Shown: positions 26,525 through 35,097 of the stretch, piece by piece
How positions within the stretch are numbered: the first letter of the stretch is position 1
Layout: the number at the start of each line of letters is the position of its first letter
NCBI GenBank assembly: GCA_049323835.1
Contig: JBMOOJ010000056.1
Span: forward strand, 69,896 to 133,895
From: SG-bin9 sp049323835
GTDB taxonomy: Bacteria; Pseudomonadota; Alphaproteobacteria; Rhizobiales; Xanthobacteraceae
DNA length: 64,000 nucleotides
Direction of reading: 5' to 3'
Program-made: the position numbers and the translations under genes
Notes under the pieces: generated by a model
What the model saw: only the letters and a program-made list of their open reading frames with translations
Told to the model about the DNA's origin: nothing
Databases searched by the model: none

Positions 26525-26553
26525 GGATGCCTCCCCGGTTGTTCGAGGCGCGC

Positions 26554-26585
26554 GTTATGGCCGTTTGACGTAGCGTCAAAGTCAA
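26554..26585 (-). promoter_or_regulatory. MerR-type promoter with long spacer and central palindrome
   Basis: On the minus strand, TTGACT (-35) is followed by 20 bases and then CATAAC (-10). The spacer contains the perfect 7+3+7 dyad TTTGACG-TAG-CGTCAAA (26564-26580 on the plus strand). A spacer of 19-20 bp with a palindrome inside is the hallmark of promoters activated by MerR-family proteins through DNA twisting. It lies about 30 bases before the hydrolase start codon and should drive the hydrolase and merR genes. Confidence 0.75.
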
Positions 26586-26607
26586 GCGGCAATAATCGCT
26601 TCTGGTG

Positions 26608-26623
26608 CCGAAATCGATTTCGG
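26608..26623. promoter_or_regulatory. Perfect 16-bp palindrome upstream of the monooxygenase gene
   Basis: CCGAAATCGATTTCGG is self-complementary over all 16 bases and lies 34 bases before the monooxygenase start codon, beside the MerR-type promoter. It looks like an operator for a dimeric regulator, but its regulator is not evident in the neighbourhood. Confidence 0.5.
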
Positions 26624-26657
26624 TATCTTAGTAAGGCGACGGAATGCGGGACGAGTG

Positions 26658-28364
26658 ATGAAAACAACGCAAGAAACCATGCAAGGCTTTGCCTTCCTCG
26701 AGCATGCGGCGGTTTTGCCGCCGCTCGTGAAAGGGAAAGAAGCCCGGCGCCACAAGGTGGTGATCGCAGGCGGCGGCCCGGTCGGGCTTGCGGCTGCGCT
26801 GGCGCTCGCAAGGTACGGGATTCCGTCGCTGGTTATCGAAGCCGATAGGACGGTCTGCAAGGGCAGCCGCGCGATCTGCCTCTCTCGCCGCTCGCTGGAG
26901 ATTCTCGATCGCCTCGGTGCACTCGCGCCGTTTCTCGGCAAGGGTCTCGGCTGGACCGCGGGCCGCAGCTTCTACCAGACGACAGAGATCCTTCGCTTCG
27001 AGATGCCGCACGGGCCGGAGCAGCGGCTGATGCCGATGACCAATCTCCAGCAGTATTACGTGGAGCAGTTTCTCGTTGACGCCACTGAGGCGCAGCGCGA
27101 TCTGATCGACATCCGCTGGGGCACGTCGCTCGACGCGCTCACGCAGGACGCCGATGGCGTGATGCTGTCGCTGCAAACCGGCGGCACATCATATGCGGCG
27201 ACGTGCGACTGGCTGATCGCCTGCGATGGCGCGCGCAGCAAGGCGCGGCAGGAACTTGGCCTGCGCATGAACGGCACGGCCTATGAGGGCCGTTACATCA
27301 TCGTCGATGTCGCCGCCGATCTGGACTGGCCGGTGGAGCGGCTCGCCTGGTTCGATCCGCCGAGCAATCCGGGCCGCACCATGCTGATGCACCGCCAGCC
27401 GGACAATGTCTGGCGGCTGGATTATCAGTTGCATCCCGGCGAGGACGCCGAAGCGATGACGCGGCCGGAGAATGTGCTGCCGGTGGTCGAGGCGCACTTC
27501 CGGATGCTTGGCGTCGACAAGCCGTGGGAACTGATCTGGTCGAGCACTTATCGCGCGTCGGCGTTATCGCTCGATAAGTACGTGCACGGGCGCGTGCTGT
27601 TCGCGGGCGATGCCGCGCATCTGGTGCCGATTTTCGGCGTGCGCGGACTGAACAGCGGCTTCGACGACGTATTCAATCTGGCGTGGAAGCTCGCCTATGT
27701 GATCGAGGGCCGCTCGCCGCTAGCCTTGCTCGACAGTTATTCGCATGAGCGGCACTTCGCCTGGCGCACCAACATCACGCACGCAATGAAAAGCACCGAA
27801 TTCATGGCGCCGCCGTCGTCCGGATTCCGGATGATGCGCGACGCAGTGCTGTCGCTGGCGGACAAGCATCCCGCGCTGCGCTCGCTGATCAATCCGCGCC
27901 AGAGCAGTGTCATTCACTATGTCGATACGCCGCTGAATATGATCTCGGCTGATGATGTGTCTTTCCGAAGCGGTCCGGCTCCGGGCGCGCCGCTCCCTGA
28001 AGTCAAACTCGCCGATCGCAATGGAAGCGGCGCTTTCCTGACGGTGCAATTGCGCGACGGCTTCAATCTGCTGGTCTACGGCGCGGATGACCGCATGCGC
28101 GCAGCGCTCGCCGGATGGCGTGGCGGTCCGCTTGCCGTCACGTTCATCTCTGCCGAAGCCGGGAACGCAGCATTGCACGATACATCCGGGCAGTTCGCGG
28201 CAACTTTCGATGCCGCGCCGGTTGCCGTCATTCTGGTTCGTCCGGACGGACACATCTGCGCGCGCTGGCGCGGCTTCGATGCCGACGCGGTCATGCGCGC
28301 GATCAGTTTGGCGTCCGGCCACTCCAACGCGGCGCAAACGCAAACGATCAAGGTGGCGTCATGA
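26658..28364 (+). CDS. FAD-dependent aromatic monooxygenase
   Basis: A 568-residue flavoprotein hydroxylase of the MhpA/PheA/TfdB class. The FAD dinucleotide loop is VVIAGGGPVGLAAALALARYG, the DG motif is CDGARSKARQELG, and the second FAD contact is LFAGDAAHLVPIFGVRGLNSGFDDVFNLAWKLA. The C-terminal 150 residues form the thioredoxin-like domain of this class. It would hydroxylate an aromatic ring using NAD(P)H and oxygen. It overlaps the DUF2783 gene by four bases (ATGA), so the two are translationally coupled. No ring-cleavage enzyme lies nearby. Confidence 0.9.
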   Translation: MKTTQETMQGFAFLEHAAVLPPLVKGKEARRHKVVIAGGGPVGLAAALALARYGIPSLVIEADRTVCKGSRAICLSRRSLEILDRLGALAPFLGKGLGWTAGRSFYQTTEILRFEMPHGPEQRLMPMTNLQQYYVEQFLVDATEAQRDLIDIRWGTSLDALTQDADGVMLSLQTGGTSYAATCDWLIACDGARSKARQELGLRMNGTAYEGRYIIVDVAADLDWPVERLAWFDPPSNPGRTMLMHRQPDNVWRLDYQLHPGEDAEAMTRPENVLPVVEAHFRMLGVDKPWELIWSSTYRASALSLDKYVHGRVLFAGDAAHLVPIFGVRGLNSGFDDVFNLAWKLAYVIEGRSPLALLDSYSHERHFAWRTNITHAMKSTEFMAPPSSGFRMMRDAVLSLADKHPALRSLINPRQSSVIHYVDTPLNMISADDVSFRSGPAPGAPLPEVKLADRNGSGAFLTVQLRDGFNLLVYGADDRMRAALAGWRGGPLAVTFISAEAGNAALHDTSGQFAATFDAAPVAVILVRPDGHICARWRGFDADAVMRAISLASGHSNAAQTQTIKVAS

Positions 28365-28552
28365 ATGAACAATGGACCGATGCTGCCCGTGATGAGCTCT
28401 ACACGGAGCTTTGCGGCGCCCTGACCGATGCAGGTGAGCGATCCGAGCTGTTCCTGTCGCGGCTGTGTCTGTTGCTGATGGAAGAACTGGGCTCGCCACA
28501 GAAGGCGCGGCAGGCGCTCGCCGCTGCCGCTCTCGATCAGGTCAAGACCTAA
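28361..28552 (+). CDS. DUF2783-like small protein
   Basis: A 63-residue acidic helical protein, MNEQWTDAARDELYTELCGAL at the start and ending DQVKT. Its start codon overlaps the monooxygenase stop (ATGA). The pattern of two helices with DELYTELCGALTDAGERSELFLSRLCLLLMEELG resembles DUF2783 proteins, which I recall as partners of this monooxygenase class. It may be a subunit or chaperone of the flavoprotein. Its stop codon overlaps the end of the convergent flavin monooxygenase gene. Confidence 0.75.
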   Translation: MNEQWTDAARDELYTELCGALTDAGERSELFLSRLCLLLMEELGSPQKARQALAAAALDQVKT

Positions 28553-29847
28553 GTCGCGGCGATATCCTTCAGCAGCGCGGCCTTGTAACTGGGCCCATCC
28601 ACCTCGAGCGTGTAGCGTGCGGAATTCACATACGTTCGTTGTTTGCGCTCGTGATGAGCCAGCACCTCCTCCAGCATCGCGGTTGGCGATGGCAGGCGGA
28701 CACTGTTCGTCAGAACAGCCGCGATCCATCGCGCCTGCACTTCCACGAGCGGGATTGTCGGTCCGATCGGTTGCACGAGCCCGGCAAAGAACAGGCCGGG
28801 CAGGTCCGGCGGCATGATCCGGCGATAGAGGCCGACCTCCTCGCCATCGCGGATGCTGAAGAGCGACGGATCGAGGAACGGGAACGTCGTCTTGTATCCG
28901 GTTGCGTAGATGATGGCGTCGAACGGTGCGCGGGTGTTGTCCGCGAACACGATCTCCGGGCCTTCCAGCGATGCGATGTTCGGCTTGATCGTGATCCAGC
29001 CGTGTCCGATGTAGGGCAATAGCTCCTGGCTCAGCGTCGCATGCTCGCGCCACATCGGATGCTTCGGGCGCGGCAGGCCGAACCGCCGCTGATCGCCGAC
29101 GGCGAAGTAGATCAGTCGCGCCATGATCATGCGCGTGAGCAGCGTCGGCAGCTTCAGCTTGCCCGACAGGAACGCCGACCAGCGATCGATCGGGATACCC
29201 ATCATGTATTTCGGCATCACATAGGCGCCGGTGCGGGTCGAGAGAGCAACACATTTCGCGCGCTTGCAGAGATCGACCGCAATATCGACGGCGGAGTTGC
29301 CGATGCCGACAACCAGCACGCGCTTGTCATCAAACGGCGCGGCGGTCCGATACTGGCTGGAGTGGATGGCTGTGCCATTGAACGTGCCGGAGAAGGACGG
29401 CCAGCGCGCGTCCCACAGGTGGCCGTTGGCGACGATGACCGCGCGGTAGTCCCGCGGACCGTTCTTGCTTGTCACGCGCCATCGGCCGTCGGGCAACTTC
29501 TCGACCGACGTGACTTCCGTATTGAAGTGCACCGAGCGGCGGACGTCGAAGCGGTCGGCATAGCTCTCGAGATAGGCGAGCAGGTCCTGATGCGACAGGA
29601 AATCCGGCTTGTCGGACGGGATCGGGAAGTCGGGATAGCCGAGATTGTTGCGGCTGGTGTCGATGTGCAGGCTGCGATAGGCGCACGAGAGGCCGTTGTC
29701 GTTCTCATAGCGCCACATGCCGCCGAGGTTCGAACCCTTCTCGTAGATGTCGAACGTGAGCCCCTTCTGCCGCAAGGCTTTGCCGGCGGCGATGCCCGAC
29801 GATCCGGCGCCGATGATGGCGATGTCGGGGTGGTCGGCATCAGTCAT
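28549..29847 (-). CDS. Flavin-containing monooxygenase
   Basis: A 432-residue FMO-type enzyme. IAIIGAGSSGIAAGKAL binds FAD, the FMO identifying motif is FNGTAIHSSQYR, and VLVVGIGNSAVDIAVDL binds NADPH. Later ATGYKTTFPFLD is typical. The enzyme oxygenates nucleophilic N or S atoms, or carries out Baeyer-Villiger reactions. It overlaps the start-proximal neighbour, the epimerase-like gene, by eight bases, so these two form an operon. Substrate unknown. Confidence 0.92.
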   Translation of the reverse strand: MTDADHPDIAIIGAGSSGIAAGKALRQKGLTFDIYEKGSNLGGMWRYENDNGLSCAYRSLHIDTSRNNLGYPDFPIPSDKPDFLSHQDLLAYLESYADRFDVRRSVHFNTEVTSVEKLPDGRWRVTSKNGPRDYRAVIVANGHLWDARWPSFSGTFNGTAIHSSQYRTAAPFDDKRVLVVGIGNSAVDIAVDLCKRAKCVALSTRTGAYVMPKYMMGIPIDRWSAFLSGKLKLPTLLTRMIMARLIYFAVGDQRRFGLPRPKHPMWREHATLSQELLPYIGHGWITIKPNIASLEGPEIVFADNTRAPFDAIIYATGYKTTFPFLDPSLFSIRDGEEVGLYRRIMPPDLPGLFFAGLVQPIGPTIPLVEVQARWIAAVLTNSVRLPSPTAMLEEVLAHHERKQRTYVNSARYTLEVDGPSYKAALLKDIAAT

Positions 29848-30811
29848 GGGCGATGTTCTTCATGTAGTGCGTCACGATGTCCTCGAAGGATGCGTCGGGC
29901 TTGATGCCCAGTTTGTCGGCGCGCGCGGAGACGAAGCCTTTCGGCCAGCTGGCGACGATGGTTTCGAGTGCGGGATCGGCGTTGAAGCTGAAATCGAGAT
30001 TGCTTGCGCCGGGCACGGCTTTCCGGGTCGCGGCGACGATCTCGTTCATGCTCACCGTCAGCGCCGGCTGATTGAAGGCGATGCTCTCGCCGAGCGTCGC
30101 TTTATCGGCATCGTGCAGCGCGATCAGATTGCGCACGACCGTCTGCACGGAAACGACCGGCACGCGCGTTGTTGCCGCGAGCGGCGACACCGGGTTCTTG
30201 CCCGCGGCCGCATCGCGAACGATTGCCGCAAGCCGGTCGGAGACGGCCTGCGTTGGCGGCCCGGGATGCACCAGCACGATCGGAAGCCGCAGCGCCCGTC
30301 CATCGATCAAGCCATGGCGCGTCGCATCCGCGAGCATCAATTCCGCGATGGATTTGTGCGTGCCGTAGGATGTCTGCGGATGCTGCGCGAGATCGTCATC
30401 GACGATGTTGGGCAGCTTGCCGCCGAAGACGGCGATCGAGCTCGCGAAGATGAAGCGCGGCGGCTGTGATTGTCGCGCGACGGATTCGATCAATGCGGCG
30501 AGGGCCGATACGTTGACCGCGAGCGCGCGTGCGGGTTCGCGCTCGGCGGCACTCGTCAGAACGGCAGCGAGATGGAACACCGTGTCCGGCTTCCACTCCG
30601 CGATGTCCCGCTGAAGTGACGCATCGGTGATGTCCTTCTGAACGCGAACGAGTCGGCCGTCATTACCATTGGGGAGATGTACATCCGCAACGAGAATCCG
30701 TTCGATGGTGCGCGAATTGCCGGATGTATCGCGGAGCACGCCCGCCTTTAACAGTGCGCGGGTGAGTTCGGTCCCGATGAATCCACCCGCGCCGGTAACA
30801 AGAACTTTCAT
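29840..30811 (-). CDS. NAD-dependent epimerase/dehydrogenase (DenD-like)
   Basis: A 323-residue extended SDR. The N-terminal Rossmann motif is VLVTGAGGFIGTELTRALL, the catalytic pair is in SYGTHKSIAELML (YxxxK), and the serine is in FASSIAVFGG. It most resembles D-erythronate dehydrogenase (DenD) and related sugar-acid dehydrogenases. I use ATG 30811; an ATG four codons upstream is possible. It is the first gene of an operon with the flavin monooxygenase and diverges from an IclR regulator, an arrangement typical for catabolic genes. Confidence 0.82.
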   Translation of the reverse strand: MKVLVTGAGGFIGTELTRALLKAGVLRDTSGNSRTIERILVADVHLPNGNDGRLVRVQKDITDASLQRDIAEWKPDTVFHLAAVLTSAAEREPARALAVNVSALAALIESVARQSQPPRFIFASSIAVFGGKLPNIVDDDLAQHPQTSYGTHKSIAELMLADATRHGLIDGRALRLPIVLVHPGPPTQAVSDRLAAIVRDAAAGKNPVSPLAATTRVPVVSVQTVVRNLIALHDADKATLGESIAFNQPALTVSMNEIVAATRKAVPGASNLDFSFNADPALETIVASWPKGFVSARADKLGIKPDASFEDIVTHYMKNIAHD

Positions 30812-31040
30812 CCGCTGAAACATCCGAATGTGAGATCACGCGCATTGCGCATCTTTTAGAGGCGCGTGGCGGTGCGGGCAAAACGATAAACTGCGATGTT
30901 TCGCTTCGCGGAACTAAATGCAGCTGGTTCATTCCTCGACACGAAATATCTCCAACAATGAAAGCACTTGCGAGGGTTGGTTACTTGTAGTGGAATTTGC
31001 GCGCTCCGCGATCGAGGGGCGCTGGAGGAGATGTTTTTGG

Positions 31041-31823
31041 ATGGCGCGTGCTTCGGCCTCCACGTCGATTCAGAAAGTCTGTGCGGTGTTGCGCACGCTG
31101 TCGCAGCGATCGCCGCAGCGGCTGACCGAGATCGCGCGCAGCGTATCGCTGAACAAGACCACGGCCCTGCGCATTCTCGGCGAGTTGACCGCCGAGGGTT
31201 TCGTGCAGCGTGCGCCGAACTCGAAATCGTATGAACTCGGCGGCGAGCTGCGCGCGATGGCGGCGCAGACGCGAAAGCCCGTCGATATTGTCGAACTTGC
31301 ACAGCCGAGCCTGCTGCGGCTCGCGGAAAAATCGGCCGACACGGCGCTGCTGTCGATCCGCCGCGAGATGGAGGCGCTTTACATCGCGCGCGCCGTCGGC
31401 ACGCACCCTTTGCAGCCGAGCTATATCAATATCGGCAGCCGGCGGCTGCTCGGTGTCGGTGCGGGAAGCATGGCGCTGCTCGGCTGGTTGCCCGATGCCG
31501 AGATGAACACGATTATCGACATCGTCGTATCGCGGCAGCAAGCTGGATCGCGCATCACGCGAAATTATCTCAAGGAACGCATTCGCGCTGCCCGCAAGTG
31601 CGGCTACACGTTGCTGGTCGATGCCGCCATTCGCGGCATGGGCGGTATTGGAGTGCCGGTGCGTGACGAGAATGGCGAAGTCGTTGCTGCGCTCAGCATC
31701 GGTGCGGCGAGCGATCGCATCGTCAGCCGCGAGAGCATGCTGTCGTCGGCGCTGTTGCAAGAAGCGCGCCTGATCTCGCGCGGCATCGCCGATCGTCAGG
31801 CCGCGGCGCGGCGGCCGCGGTAA
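31041..31823 (+). CDS. IclR-family transcriptional regulator
   Basis: A 260-residue IclR-type regulator. The N-terminal winged helix has SIQKVCAVLRTLSQRSPQRLTEIARSVSLNKTTALRILGELTAEGFV; the C-terminal effector domain has GSRRLLGVGAGSMALLGWLP and ends with the small-molecule pocket. GGAGGAG at 31024-31030 fixes the start at 31041. It diverges from the epimerase-FMO operon and probably represses or activates it in response to a catabolic intermediate. Confidence 0.92.
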   Translation: MARASASTSIQKVCAVLRTLSQRSPQRLTEIARSVSLNKTTALRILGELTAEGFVQRAPNSKSYELGGELRAMAAQTRKPVDIVELAQPSLLRLAEKSADTALLSIRREMEALYIARAVGTHPLQPSYINIGSRRLLGVGAGSMALLGWLPDAEMNTIIDIVVSRQQAGSRITRNYLKERIRAARKCGYTLLVDAAIRGMGGIGVPVRDENGEVVAALSIGAASDRIVSRESMLSSALLQEARLISRGIADRQAAARRPR

Positions 31824-31825
31824 CC

Positions 31826-32716
31826 TTACGCCGCAAACCGGATCGTGCCCGCGGTTGCCAGATCGTAGCCGGTCAGCGCAGCCGCCTGTTCGCGTGTGCG
31901 CGCGCTTGTGAGCAGTTTCATCAGGGCCTGCATCGGCGGCTGAAAGAACGAGCGCTGCCGCATCAAGAGATCGAAGTGCTCCCACACCAGCGGGACGAAA
32001 TCGAGGCCGCCTGCCTTCGCGGCCGCGCGCGTGGCGATACCGCAATCGGCGCTGCCTGAACGAACGGTGGCAGCAAGATCCGGGCCGGTGAGGCAGGGCG
32101 GATTGCGCCGGCGCAAATCCTGCGCCTTCGCGCCTTCGCGCCTCAGCATGACGTCGAGCAGCATCTGCGCGCCGGCGCCGGGCTGGCGTACGGCCATGGT
32201 CGCGCCGCGTGACAAGACATCGCTCAGGCTATGCAGCTGCTTCGGATTGCCGGGCGGCACGAGCAGGCCCTGCTCACGTTTGGCGAAGCCGACCAGCACC
32301 GCATCGTGCAGGCCCGCGGTCAACTGCGCGGTGCCGATGTTCGCCTCGCCCTGGTTTGCGTCGGGCGTGCCGTCGCGGTGAACGTGAATGGCGGCCGCGA
32401 TCACCTCACCCTGTTGCAGGCGCTGGATGCCGCGCTCGGTCCCTTCCGCCAGGGTCGCGAGGCCGGAGCCGGATTCACGCTGGCACCACTCGAGCAGGGC
32501 ATCCTGACTGCCGCCGATGATCGGCGGCGGGTCGGCGGCCGGCATGCTGTCGGGCCGGTGCAGGCCTGCCATCACCCAGCGATCAATCTCGGCTTTCGGA
32601 AACAGCCACTTCCCCGTGACCTTGCTGCACGGGATCGCACCGTTGGCGACCAGTTCGTAGAGCTTGCGCTCGCCCAAGCGGAGGTAATCCGCTGCTTCAG
32701 CTGTCGTCAGAAACAT
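31826..32716 (-). CDS. HTH regulator with binding-protein domain (molybdate/tungstate type)
   Basis: A 296-residue one-component regulator. Residues 1-55 form an excisionase-like MerR helix-turn-helix (TTAEAADYLRLGERKLYELVANGAIP). About 75-290 is a PBP_like (PF12727-type) domain with GSQDALLEWC, REQGLLVPPGNPKQL and RQPGAGAQMLLD. The same domain is fused to MoeA at 37640. It diverges from the tungstate importer genes, so it probably senses tungstate, molybdate or a pterin-cofactor species and controls uptake. The ATG at 32716 starts the HTH exactly; upstream codons lie in the operator region. Confidence 0.85.
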   Translation of the reverse strand: MFLTTAEAADYLRLGERKLYELVANGAIPCSKVTGKWLFPKAEIDRWVMAGLHRPDSMPAADPPPIIGGSQDALLEWCQRESGSGLATLAEGTERGIQRLQQGEVIAAAIHVHRDGTPDANQGEANIGTAQLTAGLHDAVLVGFAKREQGLLVPPGNPKQLHSLSDVLSRGATMAVRQPGAGAQMLLDVMLRREGAKAQDLRRRNPPCLTGPDLAATVRSGSADCGIATRAAAKAGGLDFVPLVWEHFDLLMRQRSFFQPPMQALMKLLTSARTREQAAALTGYDLATAGTIRFAA

Positions 32717-32718
32717 AT

Positions 32719-32734
32719 GCAAATAACCGCAAAT
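32719..32734. promoter_or_regulatory. Candidate operator in the tup divergent promoter
   Basis: The 87-base gap between the regulator and tupB is AT-rich for this genome. It contains GCAAAT at 32719-32724 repeated at 32729-32734, exactly one helical turn apart, followed by TTCTGCAC. This is a plausible site for the HTH regulator. No ModE-type palindrome is visible. Confidence 0.35.
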
Positions 32735-32803
32735 TTCTGCACTAATTCTGATTATTGAATGAAAGCGTAAAGTTTGCAACAGGTGGAAGCGGAGGATGCT
32801 TGG

Positions 32804-33499
32804 ATGACCGAGGGTCTGACTGCCTGGCAGCTGATTGCGAGTGGCGATGCAGCGCTTTTCGCCATCGTCCGGCTGTCCATTATCGTCAGCCTGTCAGCGG
32901 TGGTGATCGCCGCTGTGGCCGGTTTGCCGCTGGGTGCGTTTCTGGCGCTCACGCGCTTTTCCGGGCGCGCCGGGCTCATCGTCGTTCTCAATGCCTTGAT
33001 GGGTCTGCCGCCGGTCGTCGTCGGCCTTGCGGTTTTTCTGCTGCTGTCGCGATCCGGCCCGCTCGGAAGCCTCGGCATCCTGTTCACGCCGAAGGCGATG
33101 ATCATCGCGCAGGCGCTCTTGATCCTGCCGATCATCGCCGCGCTGGCGCGCCAGACGATCGAGGATCTGTGGATCGAGTATCGCGATGAACTCAGCGCCA
33201 TGGATGTCGGTCCGCTCGGCCGGATGACGACGCTGTTGTGGGATGCGCGTTTCAGCCTGCTCACGGCATTGCTGGCGGGCTTCGGCCGCGCTGCCGCCGA
33301 GGTCGGCGCCGTGATGATCGTCGGCGGCAACGTCGACGGATTCACCCGCACCATGACGACGGCAATCGCGCTGGAAACGTCGAAGGGCAACCTGCCGCTC
33401 GCGCTCGGACTTGGCCTCGTGCTGATCAGCCTCGTGCTCGTGATCAATGCCGCCGCCTGGGGCGTGCGGCTCTGGTCCGAGCGGCAGGCAGGTGCATGA
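32804..33499 (+). CDS. tupB: Tungstate ABC transporter permease TupB
   Basis: A 231-residue inner-membrane permease with about five to six membrane segments. The cytoplasmic EAA-like loop is DELSAMDVGPLGRMTTLLWDARFSLLTALLAGFGRAAAEVGAVMIVGGN, characteristic of the TupB/CysTW class. GGAGG at 32791 fixes the start at 32804. It is the first gene of tupB-tupC-tupA and overlaps tupC by four bases. It forms the oxyanion channel. Confidence 0.9.
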   Translation: MTEGLTAWQLIASGDAALFAIVRLSIIVSLSAVVIAAVAGLPLGAFLALTRFSGRAGLIVVLNALMGLPPVVVGLAVFLLLSRSGPLGSLGILFTPKAMIIAQALLILPIIAALARQTIEDLWIEYRDELSAMDVGPLGRMTTLLWDARFSLLTALLAGFGRAAAEVGAVMIVGGNVDGFTRTMTTAIALETSKGNLPLALGLGLVLISLVLVINAAAWGVRLWSERQAGA

Positions 33500-34221
33500 T
33501 GCGAGCGCCGGTGAGTGACATTCCCGTCATGCTCGACAAGGTTTCGGTGCGAGCGGGCGCTGTCTCGATCCTCGACAAGGTCGATCTTCTGGTTTCGTCC
33601 GGCGCGCCGACGCTGGTCGTCGGCCCGAACGGTGCGGGCAAGAGCACGCTGCTGCGCGTCTGCATGGGGCTGACCCGGCCGAGCGATGGCGTGATTACAT
33701 GGGGCGGCCGGGCCGATGTCGGGCCGGCGCGCCGGGCTTTCCTGTTTCAGCGGCCGGTGATGCTGCGACGGAGCGCGGGTGCGAACGTTGCCTACGGTCT
33801 CAAACAGGCCGGATGCGCCCGCGGACAGATTTCCGGGCGCGTCGGCGAGCTGCTGGAGCGTGTGGGACTGGGCAACCTCGCGCAGCGGCCGGCGCGTAAG
33901 CTTTCCGGCGGCGAGCAGCAGCGCCTGGCGCTCGCGCGGGCGCTCGCACGCGATCCGGATCTGCTGCTGCTCGATGAGCCGACGGCGAATCTCGATCCGG
34001 CGGCGACGCGCGCGGTCGAGGAAATCCTGCGCAGCGCCGCCGCATCCGGAATCAAGATCGTCATGGCCTCGCACGATCTCGGGCAGGTGCGGCGGCTGGC
34101 CGGCGATGTGGTGTTTCTCGTGCGCGGGCAACTGCGCGAACATTCGCCAACCGAAACATTCCTCAACTCATCGCAAAGCGCGGAAGCGGCGGCTTTCGTG
34201 CGCGGCGATCTCGTCATCTAG
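33496..34221 (+). CDS. tupC: Tungstate ABC transporter ATPase TupC
   Basis: A 241-residue ABC ATPase. Walker A is GPNGAGKST, the signature is LSGGEQQRLALARALARDP, Walker B is LLLLDEPTANLDP and the switch histidine is in MASHDLGQ. There is no C-terminal MOP domain of the ModC type, so anion storage regulation as in ModC is absent; this is expected for TupC. The start overlaps tupB by ATGA. Confidence 0.92.
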   Translation: MMRAPVSDIPVMLDKVSVRAGAVSILDKVDLLVSSGAPTLVVGPNGAGKSTLLRVCMGLTRPSDGVITWGGRADVGPARRAFLFQRPVMLRRSAGANVAYGLKQAGCARGQISGRVGELLERVGLGNLAQRPARKLSGGEQQRLALARALARDPDLLLLDEPTANLDPAATRAVEEILRSAAASGIKIVMASHDLGQVRRLAGDVVFLVRGQLREHSPTETFLNSSQSAEAAAFVRGDLVI

Positions 34222-34242
34222 AAACGCGAACAGGAGACGCAC

Positions 34243-35079
34243 ATGTCCTTCCAATTCCGATCATTGGCTGTGGCGCTGGCAGTGGGCACTGCCGCTCTCG
34301 CCACACCCGCCCTGGCGCAGGATAAGTCGATCGTCGTCGCATCGACAACGTCGACGCAGGACTCCGGCCTGTTCGGTTACATTCTGCCGCTGTTCAAGGC
34401 GAAGACTGGAATCGACGTGAAGGTGATCGCACAAGGCACGGGGCAGGCGCTCGACACCGGCAAGCGCGGCGATGCCGATGTCGTCTTCGTCCATGCGAAG
34501 GCGCAGGAAGAGAAGTTCGTCGAAGAGGGCTTCGGCGTGAAGCGCTTCGACGTGATGTACAACGACTTCGTGCTGATCGGGCCGAAGGCGGACCCGGCCG
34601 GCATCGGCGGGTCGAAGGATATCGTCGCGGCGCTGAAGACGATCAGCCAGAAGGCCGCGCCGTTCGTTTCGCGCGGCGACAAGTCCGGCACGCATGCCGC
34701 CGAGCTGAATCTCTGGAAGGTCGCCGGCATCGATATCGCGACGGCGAAGGGGCCGTGGTACCGCGAGATCGGTCAGGGCATGGGCGCCGCGCTCAACACC
34801 GCGGGTGCGATGAACGGTTACGTGCTCTCCGATCGCGGCACCTGGCTGTCGTTCAAGAATCCCGGCGACCTCGTCATTTCAGTCGAGGGCGACAAGCGGC
34901 TGTTCAACCAGTACGGCATCATGCTGGTGAACCCGGCCAAGCATCCGTCAGTGAAGAAGGAGCTTGGCCAGGCCTTCATCGACTGGGTGCTGTCGGCGGA
35001 GGGACAGGCCGCGATCAACGGCTATCAGATCGGCGGCAAGCAGCTGTTCTTTGCCAACGCCAGCACCAAGGCATCCTGA
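34243..35079 (+). CDS. tupA: Tungstate-binding periplasmic protein TupA
   Basis: A 278-residue periplasmic protein with a Sec signal peptide ending at PALAQ. The mature part begins DKSIVVASTTSTQDSGLF, whose TTSTQDSG motif is the oxyanion-binding signature of TupA, and FVSRGDKSGTHAAELNLWK holds the second binding loop. These are shared by TupA and not by ModA. High-affinity tungstate uptake fits the neighbouring MoeA pair and formate dehydrogenase genes, but whether tungsten or molybdenum is the true cargo needs binding data. Confidence 0.9.
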   Translation: MSFQFRSLAVALAVGTAALATPALAQDKSIVVASTTSTQDSGLFGYILPLFKAKTGIDVKVIAQGTGQALDTGKRGDADVVFVHAKAQEEKFVEEGFGVKRFDVMYNDFVLIGPKADPAGIGGSKDIVAALKTISQKAAPFVSRGDKSGTHAAELNLWKVAGIDIATAKGPWYREIGQGMGAALNTAGAMNGYVLSDRGTWLSFKNPGDLVISVEGDKRLFNQYGIMLVNPAKHPSVKKELGQAFIDWVLSAEGQAAINGYQIGGKQLFFANASTKAS

Positions 35080-35097
35080 GAAGGCGTCCTGATCCTC

